Source: Vibrio tritonius
GTDB taxonomy: Bacteria; Pseudomonadota; Gammaproteobacteria; Enterobacterales; Vibrionaceae
Length of the DNA: 64,000 nt
Reading direction: 5' to 3'
NCBI RefSeq assembly: GCF_001547935.1
Contig: NZ_AP014635.1
Coordinates: forward strand, 992,001-1,056,000
Part shown: positions 37,770 to 47,844 of the stretch, piece by piece
Numbering within the stretch: the first letter of the stretch is position 1
How the letters are laid out: each line of letters begins with the position of its first letter
Made by a program: the position numbers and the translations under genes
Notes under the pieces: model-generated
What the model was told of the DNA's origin: nothing
What the model saw: the letters and a program-made list of their open reading frames with translations, nothing else
Database searches by the model: none

Positions 37770-38090
37770 CGTATATTCCTTCTCAGTTTGCGATACAAAC
37801 GGATGTCGTTGTTTTGTGGGGCCATTATTGAGCAATCTTGTGTAAACAGCGTCAAATAACCGTCATCCTTTCGCTAACTGCTGTAAGAAAGTTGTCAGAA
37901 AATGGTTAAGTGTCAAAAACTTATACAGTTAAGTCAAATTTGTCACAATTGACCCGTGTAAATTGGTATTTGTGAAACACCAATAAAGAGGAGGTTAGGA
38001 GATTTCCAGTTGTTATTGGTTGCCTAATAGAGTTGGTATTGCTAGCTTAGAGAAAATATTTCTCCAGTTTTCTATTTAAAGAGGTCAGCT
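37770..38090. other. Divergent promoter region, no gene
   Basis: This 321-bp spacer lies between the divergent lipoprotein and Lrp-family genes. No coding frame is supported and I see no convincing operator palindrome. Confidence 0.45.
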
Positions 38091-38549
38091 ATGGACTTGG
38101 ATCCAATTGATCGCCAACTTTTGGCTATGTTGCAAGCGAATGGCAACGTTTCATTGAATGATTTGGCTGAAGCGGTCAATCTTACCACGACCCCATGTTG
38201 GAAACGTCTTAAAAAGCTCGAAGAGTCTGGCATCATCAAAAAGCGAGTTGCTCTATTAGATGCGGACAAATTAGGTCTCTCATTTATAGCTTTTGTGATG
38301 ATAAAAACCAATGACCATTCACACGAGTGGTATCGTCGTTTTGTTCATGTCGTCGAGGAGTTTCCTGAAGTGATGGAGTTTTATCGTATGGCGGGTGAGT
38401 ACGACTATATGATGAAGGTGCTGGCAAAAGACATGAAAAACTTCGACGAGTTTTACAAGAAGTTAGTGAATAGTATCGATGGTATAAATAATGTTACATC
38501 AACATTTGCTATGGAATCGTTAAAATATACGACAGAATTACCAGTTTAA
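38091..38549 (+). CDS. Lrp/AsnC-family transcriptional regulator
   Basis: The 152-residue protein starts [51 protein letters not shown], a standard Lrp winged helix. A RAM effector-binding domain follows ([43 protein letters not shown]). Such proteins form octameric dimers that sense amino acids. It is too distant from Lrp itself to name. It is probably monocistronic, with the chemoreceptors following after 252 bp. Confidence 0.92.
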   Translation: MDLDPIDRQLLAMLQANGNVSLNDLAEAVNLTTTPCWKRLKKLEESGIIKKRVALLDADKLGLSFIAFVMIKTNDHSHEWYRRFVHVVEEFPEVMEFYRMAGEYDYMMKVLAKDMKNFDEFYKKLVNSIDGINNVTSTFAMESLKYTTELPV

Positions 38550-38801
38550 TAAATGGTATTTTGTCTCATTAATAAGAATGGTAAATGCAAGCTTTTTATT
38601 AATTAATCTTTATATTAATAAAGCATAAAGAGTACTGATTGATAAACTAATTGATCTGTCAAATTCGTTCAGGTTCGCTCACCCTTTCTATATACTTCAC
38701 CTTCAAACAATCTGGTTGTCTACTCAACATTCCGTTGGCCTTATTCTCTATAGGTCATCAACAACCGAGATGCTATTCATCAAAAATACAAGGCTCATAA
38801 T

Positions 38802-40718
38802 ATGTCATCTTTTCAATCGTGGCTGCAGAACCGATCTGTTGGATATAAATTGGGATGTGGTTTTGGATTAGTTATTCTTCTTACCGTACTTGTCGCCTTT
38901 ACTGGTCATTACAGTTTAAATATGGTGTCGAGTCGGGGTGATAAAGTAACGGCATCGTACAACATGGACATGTTGTTATTGACGGCTAAGTTAAATTTTA
39001 ATGATTATGTTACAACGCGTAATAAAACCAACGCCGATGCAACATTAAATAATCTCAACACGCTAAAAAATGAGTTAACGAAAGAGCGCTCACTTTATGT
39101 TGACCAACAAGATTTAGAAGAGTTTGATTTCCTCATCAAAAACACCGATATATTAATTGACAATATTCGTAAGCAAATTGCTTCATTAGAAAAGAGTGAT
39201 CAATTAAAGGCGCAGCTTGACCAAAGCTATGCCGATTTAGCGAGCGAAGTAAAACGTATCTTTAATAGTGACAATGACATCGATAGCCGCTTCTCTTCCG
39301 ACACTCGTAGCCAAGCATTAGCCGTTCTATTTAATCTGAGCCGCTACTTAACCAGAACTGCGGTATATACTCATACCTCTGAAGATATGGATATCAGTAA
39401 AGATATGTTGCTGAATGAGAAAAGCCTGGCGGTAATTAATCAGCTTCCAGCTGCTACTCGAAGGATGTTTATGGCGCAAGGGCTGGATAAAATATTAAAA
39501 GAATACGATCAAGAATTAAAATTGTTGGTTCAAGTGAATCATCAATATCGCGAATATTCTAAAGCGGTCGAAAGCAAAGGTTTTGAAATAATAAACAGTG
39601 TTGGTCGATTGGTGAATTCCCAAAAAACCAAAAGGTTACAAGATAAAGGCACGGCGGCCTACATTGCTACGTTTGTTTCGGCTGTGGCTATTGCTGTTGG
39701 TGTATTCGCTGCTTGGTTGATTTGGCGCATGATTACCCAGCCTTTGCATGAGACGGTTAAAATAGCGCAGCGTATTGCAGATGGTGACTTGACTCAGGCC
39801 GTAACCACGTCACGTAAAGACGAGTTGGGAACCTTACAAAATACCATCGGACATATGACGTCGATGCTCAATAGCCTTATTGCGCAGATTGCGAGCTTAT
39901 CAGCAGAATTAAGTTCTGCGACCACACAGTACGCTCAATCATCAAAGGCAAATAGCCAGCGGATGCAAAATCAGCAGAGAGAAAGTGAACAAGTCGCAAC
40001 GGCAATGAATCAAATGAGCGCGACAGTAAACGAAGTTGCACAATATGCCGAACAGGCCTCTCATGCCACTCAGGAAGCGGGAACAGTGGTAGAAGATGGT
40101 CATAACATTGTTCGTGACACTGCCACCCAAATGCGCAGCTTAGCCTCTAACATCAGTAATAGCGCGGTCGCAATGGAAGACTTAAAACGCTATAGCGATG
40201 ATGTTGGCAAAATTCTTGATGTGATCAATGGGGTAGCAGAGCAAACCAATCTATTGGCTTTGAACGCTGCTATCGAAGCGGCAAGAGCAGGGGAGTCTGG
40301 GCGCGGTTTTGCTGTAGTAGCGGACGAAGTTCGTAGTTTGGCTAGTCGTACTCATCAATCTATCCAAGAGATTGAAACCCTAATTGGTCGACTTCAATCT
40401 GGTGCAGACGACTCGCTGCACAGTATGCAGCAGAGTAAAGAGTATTCAGAAGTTACTCTTGCTCGCTCTAACGATCTGCAGCAAGCCTTTGACCAGATAA
40501 GCGAAGTGATCCGACGGGTACAAGATATGAGTGTGCAAATTGCAACCTCTTCCGAGGAACAAAGCTTGGTGTCTGACGACATTAGCCAAAGTATGGAGCG
40601 TGTTAATGTGATCACTCAAGAAGTTGCCGAGCAGGCACTTGAAGGCGAAGAGGGAATGCAATCTTTGCTTGCACGTACGCAGCAGTTGCATGAATTGACG
40701 ACTCGTTTTCAGATATAA
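38802..40718 (+). CDS. Methyl-accepting chemotaxis protein (first of tandem pair)
   Basis: This 638-residue receptor has TM1 near residues 15-35, a periplasmic helical sensor of about 250 residues (four-helix-bundle type), TM2 near 290-310 ([23 protein letters not shown]), a HAMP domain and a cytoplasmic signalling hairpin. The tip motif is [40 protein letters not shown]. There is no NWETF-type pentapeptide at the C terminus. The ligand is unknown. It is the same length as the next gene (41207) and clearly paralogous, suggesting a tandem duplication. Confidence 0.95.
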   Translation: MSSFQSWLQNRSVGYKLGCGFGLVILLTVLVAFTGHYSLNMVSSRGDKVTASYNMDMLLLTAKLNFNDYVTTRNKTNADATLNNLNTLKNELTKERSLYVDQQDLEEFDFLIKNTDILIDNIRKQIASLEKSDQLKAQLDQSYADLASEVKRIFNSDNDIDSRFSSDTRSQALAVLFNLSRYLTRTAVYTHTSEDMDISKDMLLNEKSLAVINQLPAATRRMFMAQGLDKILKEYDQELKLLVQVNHQYREYSKAVESKGFEIINSVGRLVNSQKTKRLQDKGTAAYIATFVSAVAIAVGVFAAWLIWRMITQPLHETVKIAQRIADGDLTQAVTTSRKDELGTLQNTIGHMTSMLNSLIAQIASLSAELSSATTQYAQSSKANSQRMQNQQRESEQVATAMNQMSATVNEVAQYAEQASHATQEAGTVVEDGHNIVRDTATQMRSLASNISNSAVAMEDLKRYSDDVGKILDVINGVAEQTNLLALNAAIEAARAGESGRGFAVVADEVRSLASRTHQSIQEIETLIGRLQSGADDSLHSMQQSKEYSEVTLARSNDLQQAFDQISEVIRRVQDMSVQIATSSEEQSLVSDDISQSMERVNVITQEVAEQALEGEEGMQSLLARTQQLHELTTRFQI

Positions 40719-41206
40719 CGTAAACGAAAAATCAAATTAATGATTTATGGGCCGGCTATGTAGTCGGCCTTTTTCTCTTTTCTGGCTAAGGCAAAATGGT
40801 CTGCAGTAGATTTTATGATACAAGTGGGTCGTAAAAGTGATCTTCATAATGAGATCTTTACCCCAAAATAAGCACGATGTTACTAACTAACTTCATATTC
40901 ATGCACAATATTCATACCGTTATTACTTATAGATTAAACCAAATATAAAGGAATATTTGATATTTTATTCTAACATATGGCGAATATAACGGGTGATTTA
41001 TTTATATAATTAAGAGCTAATTAATGTCATGTTAATTAACTTTTATAGATTGTATTTTTCTATAGCCGTAGTTGATAAATTATCAATTGAATCAATGCAA
41101 TCCGTTGTATAGTATTCACGCCTCTAAATTACGTTTTATTACATTAATCAGCCGCTGTGCTGTTAATTTTATTTATCAGAATGTGAGTTTCCTATAAGGT
41201 ATAAAA
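40719..41206. other. Intergenic spacer between the two MCP genes
   Basis: It is strongly AT-rich and without a supported gene. It starts with the terminator of the first receptor (40750-40775). AAGGTATAAAA before 41207 provides the ribosome site of the second receptor. I saw no clear sigma-28-type promoter. Confidence 0.5.
40750..40775 (+). terminator. Terminator of the first MCP gene
   Basis: The hairpin ggccg...cggcc (40750-40769) is followed by a T-run. Confidence 0.7.
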
Positions 41207-43123
41207 ATGTCATCTTTGATCAAATTGATTGAGAATCTAACGGTTGGTAAAAAACTAAGTTATGGTTTTGGGTTAGTACTCATTTTAACTATTGTTGTTT
41301 CTATTTCTGGCCACATGAGTATTACCCGCGTTAATAATTCTGCATTGCAGCTCAAAACGATTTCTGATCTTAATACACTAGTTGCTAGTGCAAAGGTGAA
41401 CTTTACGCTCTATTTACTGAATGGGAATAGTGATGATAAAGCATTGGTTTATAAACAGTTAGAACAGTTTAAAAATACATTATCTAAAAATAAATCACTG
41501 TTTACCTCACCATCTGATTTAAAAACAGTTAATGATCTAATTGATGAAACAAGCTCACTTGTTACTCAGATTGATACGCTTTTTAGTTATAAAGATGGCA
41601 TGGAAAAGGATGAGCAGGATTTAATGAACTTATCTGACCAAGCTTTAGATAAAATAGCCAACGCGCTAACATTAATGAGTGCCGATGATATCAATTTAAT
41701 TGATGAAGACAGAAATTCAGCCACGATGGCGCTGTTTAGTATTTCCCAATACATCAATGAAATTAACCAATACGTAGATAATCCGGCAGGCGGTGTTGAT
41801 AAGCATCGAGTCGATCAGATGAAAACTGGGCTAAACCGTTTAAATGTGCTGTCTTTTATTGCCAAGCGTAAACTAGGTTTGGATTATTTTAACCAATTTA
41901 TTCTCGACTTCGACCAAGAAGCTAAAGACTATAACCATGCCTACGAACAGACTGCTGAAATCAATAAACAAGTCGAGCAACAAGGATTAGTTGTTATTGA
42001 CGGTGTGAGTACGTTGGTACAGCATTTGGCCCAAGCTCAAGAGTCCAAATCAGAGAACGCGAAATTGTTGATCACCACTATTTCAATCAGTGTTCTTGTT
42101 ATCGGGGCGCTACTGGCATGGTTAATCAGTTATGTGATTACTAAACCTTTGCACGATACGGTAGATTACGCAAATAGTGTGGCACAAGGGCATCTCCAAG
42201 AGGCGGTTCAAACAACACGTAAGGATGAATTGGGCTTATTGCAAAATAGCATGGCGACCATGAGCGGAATGTTACGCCAAATGATCAATGAAATTATAGA
42301 GCTAGCAGAACAAGTTTCTGCCGCGACGACGCAAACCTCGGTGCTTACTAAAAATACGTCCGACCGCATGCTCAACCAACAGCAAGAGAGCGAACAAGTC
42401 AGTACGGCAATGAATGAAATGAGCGCCACAGTTCACGAAGTCGCTAAACACGCGGAACAAGCATCAGTTTCAACCCAAGAAGCGGCTCAGGTAGTCAAGC
42501 ATGGCCATGAATTGGTCCATGAAACCGCGATTCAGATGCGTAGCCTCGTTGATAACATCAATCAAAGTTCTATCTCAATGCATCAACTGAAAGAGTTTAG
42601 CGATGAAGTGGGTAATATTCTTGAGGTGATCAATACGGTTGCAGAGCAAACCAACCTCTTGGCACTGAATGCGGCAATAGAAGCGGCGCGAGCTGGTGAG
42701 TCTGGGCGTGGCTTTGCTGTGGTGGCGGATGAAGTGCGTAATTTGGCCAGTAGAACGCATCAGTCGATTCAAGAAGTGGAGACCTTGATTGATCGTTTAC
42801 AAAAAGGCGCTGATGAGTCGCTAGAGTTAATGAAAGCGAGCCAAACCTATTCTGAAAGCACGTTACAACGCTCACATGAACTGACGGAATCGTTCGAACA
42901 AATCAGCTCAGTAATGGCGCAAGTTGAAGACATGGGCATTCAAATTGCTACATCTTCAGAAGAGCAGAGCTTAGTTTCGGAAGAGATAAGCCGCAGTATG
43001 GTAAAAGTGAATGACATTACGCAGCAATCTGCCCGAGATGCTGATGAAACCAAAGGTGCGATTGAATCTCTTGCGACGCAAGCCAACCAACTACAGACGC
43101 TTACTCGACGTTTTAGCCTTTAA
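41207..43123 (+). CDS. Methyl-accepting chemotaxis protein (second of tandem pair)
   Basis: The 638-residue paralogue of the preceding receptor has the same domain order: TM1, four-helix-bundle periplasmic sensor, TM2 ([25 protein letters not shown]), HAMP and signalling hairpin with [39 protein letters not shown]. The periplasmic parts have diverged much more than the cytoplasmic parts, as expected when ligand specificity changes after duplication. A bidirectional terminator follows. Confidence 0.95.
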   Translation: MSSLIKLIENLTVGKKLSYGFGLVLILTIVVSISGHMSITRVNNSALQLKTISDLNTLVASAKVNFTLYLLNGNSDDKALVYKQLEQFKNTLSKNKSLFTSPSDLKTVNDLIDETSSLVTQIDTLFSYKDGMEKDEQDLMNLSDQALDKIANALTLMSADDINLIDEDRNSATMALFSISQYINEINQYVDNPAGGVDKHRVDQMKTGLNRLNVLSFIAKRKLGLDYFNQFILDFDQEAKDYNHAYEQTAEINKQVEQQGLVVIDGVSTLVQHLAQAQESKSENAKLLITTISISVLVIGALLAWLISYVITKPLHDTVDYANSVAQGHLQEAVQTTRKDELGLLQNSMATMSGMLRQMINEIIELAEQVSAATTQTSVLTKNTSDRMLNQQQESEQVSTAMNEMSATVHEVAKHAEQASVSTQEAAQVVKHGHELVHETAIQMRSLVDNINQSSISMHQLKEFSDEVGNILEVINTVAEQTNLLALNAAIEAARAGESGRGFAVVADEVRNLASRTHQSIQEVETLIDRLQKGADESLELMKASQTYSESTLQRSHELTESFEQISSVMAQVEDMGIQIATSSEEQSLVSEEISRSMVKVNDITQQSARDADETKGAIESLATQANQLQTLTRRFSL

Positions 43124-43130
43124 AGAAAAA

Positions 43131-43160
43131 AGCCTAGCGAACTATCGCTAGGCTTACTTT
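43131..43160. terminator. Bidirectional terminator
   Basis: The stem agcctagcga/tcgctaggct is flanked by A-rich and T-rich runs. It serves the second MCP and the convergent micro-protein at 43160. Confidence 0.87.
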
Positions 43161-43273
43161 TATCCAAAGATGAGCGCAATGAGGAAAACAACGACAAATA
43201 GCCCCGCAAATACTTTCAATAATGGCCCGATCTCAGGAGTTCCACCTGCTGGTGGTTTGTTACAACAACTCAT
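43160..43273 (-). CDS. Small membrane protein, 37 aa, CC motif
   Basis: The frame encodes MSCCNKPPAGGTPEIGPLLK followed by a hydrophobic helix (VFAGLFVVVFLIALIFG) and stops. A near-perfect CAGGAGG ribosome site stands 5 bases before the ATG, and a terminator lies directly after the stop codon, so this looks like a complete, independent small gene. A Cys-Cys pair near the N terminus followed by a proline/glycine-rich stretch could bind a metal or be acylated. I do not recognise a named family. Confidence 0.75.
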   Translation of the reverse strand: MSCCNKPPAGGTPEIGPLLKVFAGLFVVVFLIALIFG

Positions 43274-43336
43274 ACTGCCTCCTGTTTTTTTGCGTTAAAA
43301 CCACTATAAAGGTTTCCCTAGGGACAAGGTAAAGCG

Positions 43337-44200
43337 TTAGTTTTGTTTAAAACGCATCACACCTTCTTGCACGGCAGATGCGACTAATGTGCCATCGCGT
43401 GAGTATATTTCCCCACGAACTAAACCACGCCCATTGGACGCGGTCGGACTTTCAATGGCAAACAATAACCAATCATCCATCTTGAATGGACGGTGATACC
43501 ATATCGAGTGATCAATTGTCGCTACTTGGAATTTCGGGGTCATCAAAGATACGCCGTGTGGTTGTAATGCAGTAACTAAGAACCCCCAATCTGAGGCGTA
43601 GGCTAATAGGTATTGATGGATCAATTGATCGTCTGGCATTGGGCCGTTGGCTTTAATCCAAAGGTATTGTTTAGGTTCAAGTTTTTCGGGTCTTAATGGG
43701 TTAACCACGGTGACCGGACGCACTTCAATCGGGCGTTCGCCACAGAAGGTTTTTTTCAATGGTTCTGGCAATAAATGCGCGATCTTGGCAGCAATTTGAT
43801 TTTCCGAAGCAAAGTTCTCCGGCCCAGGAATGGTTGGCATGGTATTTTGATGCTCAAATCCTTCAGCGGTTTGTTGATAAGACGCCGTGAGGTAGAAAAT
43901 AGAGCGCCCATTTTGCATCGCTTTTACACGGCGAGTACTGAAACTTTGCCCATCACGCAGTGTTTCCACATCGTATAAAATAGGTTGTTCAGGATCGCCC
44001 GGATAGAGAAAATAGCTGTGAAACGAGTGAACCGTTCTTTGAGAATCAACCGTATATCGAGCTGCAGAAAGCGCCTGACCAATCACTTGTCCACCATACA
44101 CTTGTGGTAAGCCTAAGTTTTCGCTTTCCCCTATAAACGTGTTTTCATCTTGTCGAGAGAGTTGCAGAAGGGTTAATAATTCAGAGAGAGCTTTACTCAT
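43337..44200 (-). CDS. tesB: Acyl-CoA thioesterase II TesB
   Basis: The 287-residue double-hotdog protein has [21 protein letters not shown] and [17 protein letters not shown] near the N terminus, and [22 protein letters not shown] with the catalytic Asp in the C-terminal half. It hydrolyses acyl-CoAs to free fatty acids and CoA in the cytoplasm. It matches E. coli TesB in length (286 aa). Confidence 0.95.
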   Translation of the reverse strand: MSKALSELLTLLQLSRQDENTFIGESENLGLPQVYGGQVIGQALSAARYTVDSQRTVHSFHSYFLYPGDPEQPILYDVETLRDGQSFSTRRVKAMQNGRSIFYLTASYQQTAEGFEHQNTMPTIPGPENFASENQIAAKIAHLLPEPLKKTFCGERPIEVRPVTVVNPLRPEKLEPKQYLWIKANGPMPDDQLIHQYLLAYASDWGFLVTALQPHGVSLMTPKFQVATIDHSIWYHRPFKMDDWLLFAIESPTASNGRGLVRGEIYSRDGTLVASAVQEGVMRFKQN

Positions 44201-44284
44201 GCGGCTAACGATTCCTTTATATCAAGATGAAGTAACAGTACTTACAGTCGTCAGGATAGGCAAGGAAAGATAGCGGATTTGAAC

Positions 44285-44596
44285 TTATTCTTGCTCCGGA
44301 TTCCAGCGGTATTGACGAAGTTTGATTTTTCCTTCTTGGGAAACCTCGATACCTTCTGCCGTCAATTTCCTTTTTTGTCGTAGGAGATCATCGCCTTTTA
44401 ATGAGATGCGTCCTTGGCTGTTGACAACACGATGCCAAGGCAATTTTGAGCCTTCAGGTAGCTGACTCAGTGCTTTACCCACATGGCGAGCATAGCCTGG
44501 AAAGCCCGCCATTCGGGCGACCTCACCATAAGTAGTTATACTACCTTCGGGTATTCTATCAATGACATAGAAGATCTGTGCTAAAAATTGATCCAT
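44285..44596 (-). CDS. Alkyltransferase-like protein (ATL)
   Basis: The 103-residue MGMT-fold DNA-binding domain has the motif GSKLPWHRVVNSQGRIS. The reactive Cys of the PCHR motif in true O6-alkylguanine methyltransferases is replaced by Trp, which defines alkyltransferase-like proteins. They bind O6-alkylguanine lesions and hand them to nucleotide excision repair rather than repairing directly. It corresponds to E. coli YbaZ, which is slightly longer. Confidence 0.9.
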   Translation of the reverse strand: MDQFLAQIFYVIDRIPEGSITTYGEVARMAGFPGYARHVGKALSQLPEGSKLPWHRVVNSQGRISLKGDDLLRQKRKLTAEGIEVSQEGKIKLRQYRWNPEQE

Positions 44597-44649
44597 ACTA
44601 ACAGTGTCCTACTTATAAATGTGCCAAGGAAGGGTTAAGGGGGGATCTC

Positions 44650-45396
44650 ATGTTATTTTCAATACTTCAGTTTGGTATTACAACCTTATTAGCAGTGGTT
44701 TGTGCGAGAGCCATGGGTTTAAGTGGCAATGACATTCCATTTATCGCGTTGGTAATACCAGCTTTATGGATACTTCCTCGCGGCGGGATCGCCGGAATTT
44801 TATTACTTGCTGCTATGGCGGCCTATGGTATGACACTGTCTTATCAGCCCGCGTCACTTTCAGTGAGCGTGTGGGTATTATTCCCGCTACTTATGGTGGC
44901 ATTCTCGCACCGAAGTAATATTGGCGTGGTGGCATGTTGCGCCCTGATTACTCTCACCCTTGAAGTGGGAATTATGGTGACTCAAGCATCAGGCAAGCTG
45001 GGCGGTACTCCGATGGTCACCGTGATTCAAATTTTGTGTGTATCAATGATTTGGTGGATCGCTCGAAGTTGGAAACCACGTCAAGGGCATAGCTGGTGGG
45101 CTCTGTTTTTAGTGATTCCACTATGGGTTGCTGACCTTGGGTATGCTGCACTGCTTTCTTTGACCATTGTTGGGATCATGGCATCAATGGAAACCATCCG
45201 CTCTACTTTTAAAGATACTGAATTTTGTTGGCATACTCTGTTTTGTTGGACATTACCTTCGGTAGGGTTTGCCACCTTTGTTTTGTCGCCCGACTTAGAC
45301 GTGCCTAACCCCGTTTTCGTTGTTTGGATGTGTTTGCTAGTTACCGCATGGATGACGGATTATATCCTTCGCAGTAATGAAGAGCAGTTAGAATAA
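44650..45396 (+). CDS. Polytopic membrane protein, unknown function
   Basis: The 248-residue protein has about seven hydrophobic segments with short polar loops, starting MLFSILQFGITTLLAVVCARAMG. No signature family is recognisable. A GGGGGA-type ribosome site precedes the ATG. It lies 53 bp from the divergent ATL gene. Confidence 0.75.
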   Translation: MLFSILQFGITTLLAVVCARAMGLSGNDIPFIALVIPALWILPRGGIAGILLLAAMAAYGMTLSYQPASLSVSVWVLFPLLMVAFSHRSNIGVVACCALITLTLEVGIMVTQASGKLGGTPMVTVIQILCVSMIWWIARSWKPRQGHSWWALFLVIPLWVADLGYAALLSLTIVGIMASMETIRSTFKDTEFCWHTLFCWTLPSVGFATFVLSPDLDVPNPVFVVWMCLLVTAWMTDYILRSNEEQLE

Positions 45397-45544
45397 GTCG
45401 GAACTTGGTATCGAAATGAAATCGATTACCCCTTAAAAACGTGTAAAAAGAGTGCGATGCTGCCAGGTTATTTTTGGGCATTGTTGAGAATTATCTATAT
45501 AATGTGCGCCTAAAATATTGATAACGAATAACTCAACAACGTCC

Positions 45545-47512
45545 ATGCATAACAAACTTATCCTTTGCGGATGGTTGCTCGCACTTTTTGTTTCTCTCCC
45601 AAGCCGTGCTCAAATTAGTGACCCCGTAAAAATGTACCACGTAGCGACAGAATCCGATGATGTCGTGTCTCGGGTACTTTTTGATGCAATAGCGCATCAA
45701 TTTGGTATTGATATTCAATACGCCACATACACAAGTTACGCTGATTTATTAAACGCGGTAGAACGAGGCGACGCTGATTTTGCAGCCAACGTTACCTACA
45801 CAGATGAGCGCAACAAATATTTCGATTTTTCTAGTCCAACTAACGTGGAATATTCTTATCTATTTACACGTACTATGCGGGACTTGAGTTCGTTACATAA
45901 GGTTGCGGCCCCTCGTAATTCAATATACGGCAAGCTGTTACAAGATAAATACCCTCGTCTTGAAATACGATGGTTTGATGGTGTTAATGAAGCCATCGAT
46001 ATGCTTAAAACCTCACAAGTTGATGGGGTGGTTTCCGCTATCAATCAATTGCGACCAATGTTAGCGAAGGGCTATGAAGCTCAGTTAATCAACAGTGAAA
46101 TGATGGTACATCCTGTCTCTATCATTGCCACCAAAGGTAAGCATCAGCAATTACTCAAACAGTTTGAGCATTTTGCTTATACCAACGACATACAAAAATT
46201 GCTGCGAGATACCATAGAGCGTTATCAATTTGAATTGCGTCGCCAAGCACTAAGGCAGCGAGTGTTAGACAGCGGTATAAACCCACAGCGAACCTTAAAG
46301 GTGAAATTTCAAAACTTGCCAATTTACGCCAATTACCAAAGCGATGGGCAAGTGAAGGGAATTAGTGCAGATGTTGTGATGGAAGCCTGTGATGTTTTGC
46401 TACTGCGTTGTGAAATTACCAGCCGAGAAAATGAAACTTGGGAACATATGTATCAGCAGTTGCGTGATGGGCAAATAGACGTTGTTGCACCAATCATTAT
46501 TTCTGATGAGCGCAAGAAATACATTAACTTTAGCGATAGTTACTATCGCCCTCATGCCTTATTAATTAAGCGTGAACATTACAAAGATAATGTCTATCAC
46601 GATATAACGGAAATGGTAGTAGAGCGCATAGGGGTAATTAAAGACGATTTCTTCGAAGAGTTGCTGCATCAAATCTTGCCCCATAAGTCATTGTATACGT
46701 TCAATTCTCAGCAAGATCTGGTTAAAGCTGTGCTTGACGGGAAAGTGGATTACATTGTGCTCAGTGAAGCCGACTACATTCAAGTACTAAGAGATTCGCC
46801 TAAAATGCTGCCCTTGGTGGTGGACGAAATGGTTGGCGATTTTTACCAATTCGATGTGGCAGTTGGGTTCAAAAAGGATGTAACTGGCCATAATTTAGCC
46901 TATTTGTTCTCGCAAGCGATCAATATTATTGATACCGACCTAGTAATCAAACAATATGAATATCAGCCAGATTGGCGTTCGAACATGGCGTTACAAAAGC
47001 GTTATGACCGTAACTCTCAAATCATGCTGGTGCTAGTGATTGTGCTTTTGGTCTTTATCGGTTTTTATGTGCAACGACACCTGATTATCGATTCATTAAC
47101 GAAAGCCCGTAATCGTCGAAGTTTGTGTCGTCGTTTTTTACACGGAGTCCCAAAAGACATCTCTTTGGTTTACGTGGAAGTGAATAACTTTAAAGAGATC
47201 AATGAAAAGTATGGCTTTGATATTGGAGATGCCGTGCTTAAAGAGCTGTCGCGTAGAATGAAATCACTATGGAAAGGCCAATGTTATCGCTTCAGTGGTG
47301 ATGAGTTTGTAGCGGTAAACCTCGCTTCACCGAAAGATGTTCAAGATTACATCGAGCGCATAGAAAGCTACATTTATGTTGATTCAGAGCGTGAGTTGAG
47401 CTTCCCCGTAGATTTATCGATTGGCGTATCGTTGTCTCGTGAACGCACTATGCCATTACGTGAAGTGTTGCACCTCATTTATCAGCAAATGAAGAACAAT
47501 AGATTATCGTAG
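45545..47512 (+). CDS. Diguanylate cyclase with two periplasmic substrate-binding domains
   Basis: This protein of about 655 residues has a signal peptide (MHNKLILCGWLLALFVSLPSRA), two tandem SBP_bac_3 (Venus-flytrap) domains covering roughly residues 25-480, a transmembrane helix (IMLVLVIVLLVFIGFYV) and a C-terminal GGDEF domain. The active-site loop reads FSGDEF rather than GGDEF; the first Gly is Ser, a variant still found in some active cyclases. Like BvgS-type sensors, it probably couples binding of an amino acid or similar ligand to cyclic-di-GMP. The open frame extends to 45518, but ATG 45545 gives the signal peptide. Confidence 0.88.
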   Translation: MHNKLILCGWLLALFVSLPSRAQISDPVKMYHVATESDDVVSRVLFDAIAHQFGIDIQYATYTSYADLLNAVERGDADFAANVTYTDERNKYFDFSSPTNVEYSYLFTRTMRDLSSLHKVAAPRNSIYGKLLQDKYPRLEIRWFDGVNEAIDMLKTSQVDGVVSAINQLRPMLAKGYEAQLINSEMMVHPVSIIATKGKHQQLLKQFEHFAYTNDIQKLLRDTIERYQFELRRQALRQRVLDSGINPQRTLKVKFQNLPIYANYQSDGQVKGISADVVMEACDVLLLRCEITSRENETWEHMYQQLRDGQIDVVAPIIISDERKKYINFSDSYYRPHALLIKREHYKDNVYHDITEMVVERIGVIKDDFFEELLHQILPHKSLYTFNSQQDLVKAVLDGKVDYIVLSEADYIQVLRDSPKMLPLVVDEMVGDFYQFDVAVGFKKDVTGHNLAYLFSQAINIIDTDLVIKQYEYQPDWRSNMALQKRYDRNSQIMLVLVIVLLVFIGFYVQRHLIIDSLTKARNRRSLCRRFLHGVPKDISLVYVEVNNFKEINEKYGFDIGDAVLKELSRRMKSLWKGQCYRFSGDEFVAVNLASPKDVQDYIERIESYIYVDSERELSFPVDLSIGVSLSRERTMPLREVLHLIYQQMKNNRLS

Positions 47513-47651
47513 GTGAACTGAACAAATCGTCTATAGTGTAAGCACTTAACACCAATTTTTTGAATTTTATTGGTAACAGGGTTGCATTAGAGTAGGGGAT
47601 GTTTAATAATCTCCGCACTCTTTGGTGACACGAAAACACTAAAGTGATCTA

Positions 47652-47757
47652 TGGAGGCTCTGGTCCTCCCGCAACACTAGTTTGTGAACCTGGTCAGGCC
47701 CGGAAGGGAGCAGCCACAGCAAATGACGTGTGTGCCGGGATGTGGCTGGGGCTTCCA
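47652..47757 (+). ncRNA. ffs: 4.5S RNA of the signal recognition particle
   Basis: The core CAGGYCCGGAAGGGAGCAGCC (about 47695-47715) and CGTGTGCCGGGATGTGGC (47728-47746) are the invariant SRP Alu-less domain IV, binding Ffh. The ends tggaggct... and ...agcttcca-type pair to close the long hairpin. It closely resembles the E. coli ffs sequence. Its 3' end (47744-47760) is repeated at 56867-56883, so it is the integration site of the following island. Confidence 0.97.
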
Positions 47758-47760
47758 CCC
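47744..47760 (+). other. attL: ffs 3'-end core repeat
   Basis: GGCTGGGGCTTCCACCC at the end of ffs recurs exactly at 56867-56883. The integrase gene begins 85 bp to the right. The pair marks the ends of the island and leaves ffs intact, the usual pattern for tyrosine-integrase insertion into an RNA gene 3' end. Confidence 0.88.
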
Positions 47761-47844
47761 TTTTGTCTCTTTCCTGAGAAAAATCAATCCCTTACATTTC
47801 AGTTGATTATGTTTGTTTGCGCAGGTACTGACCTCAGGTACTAA

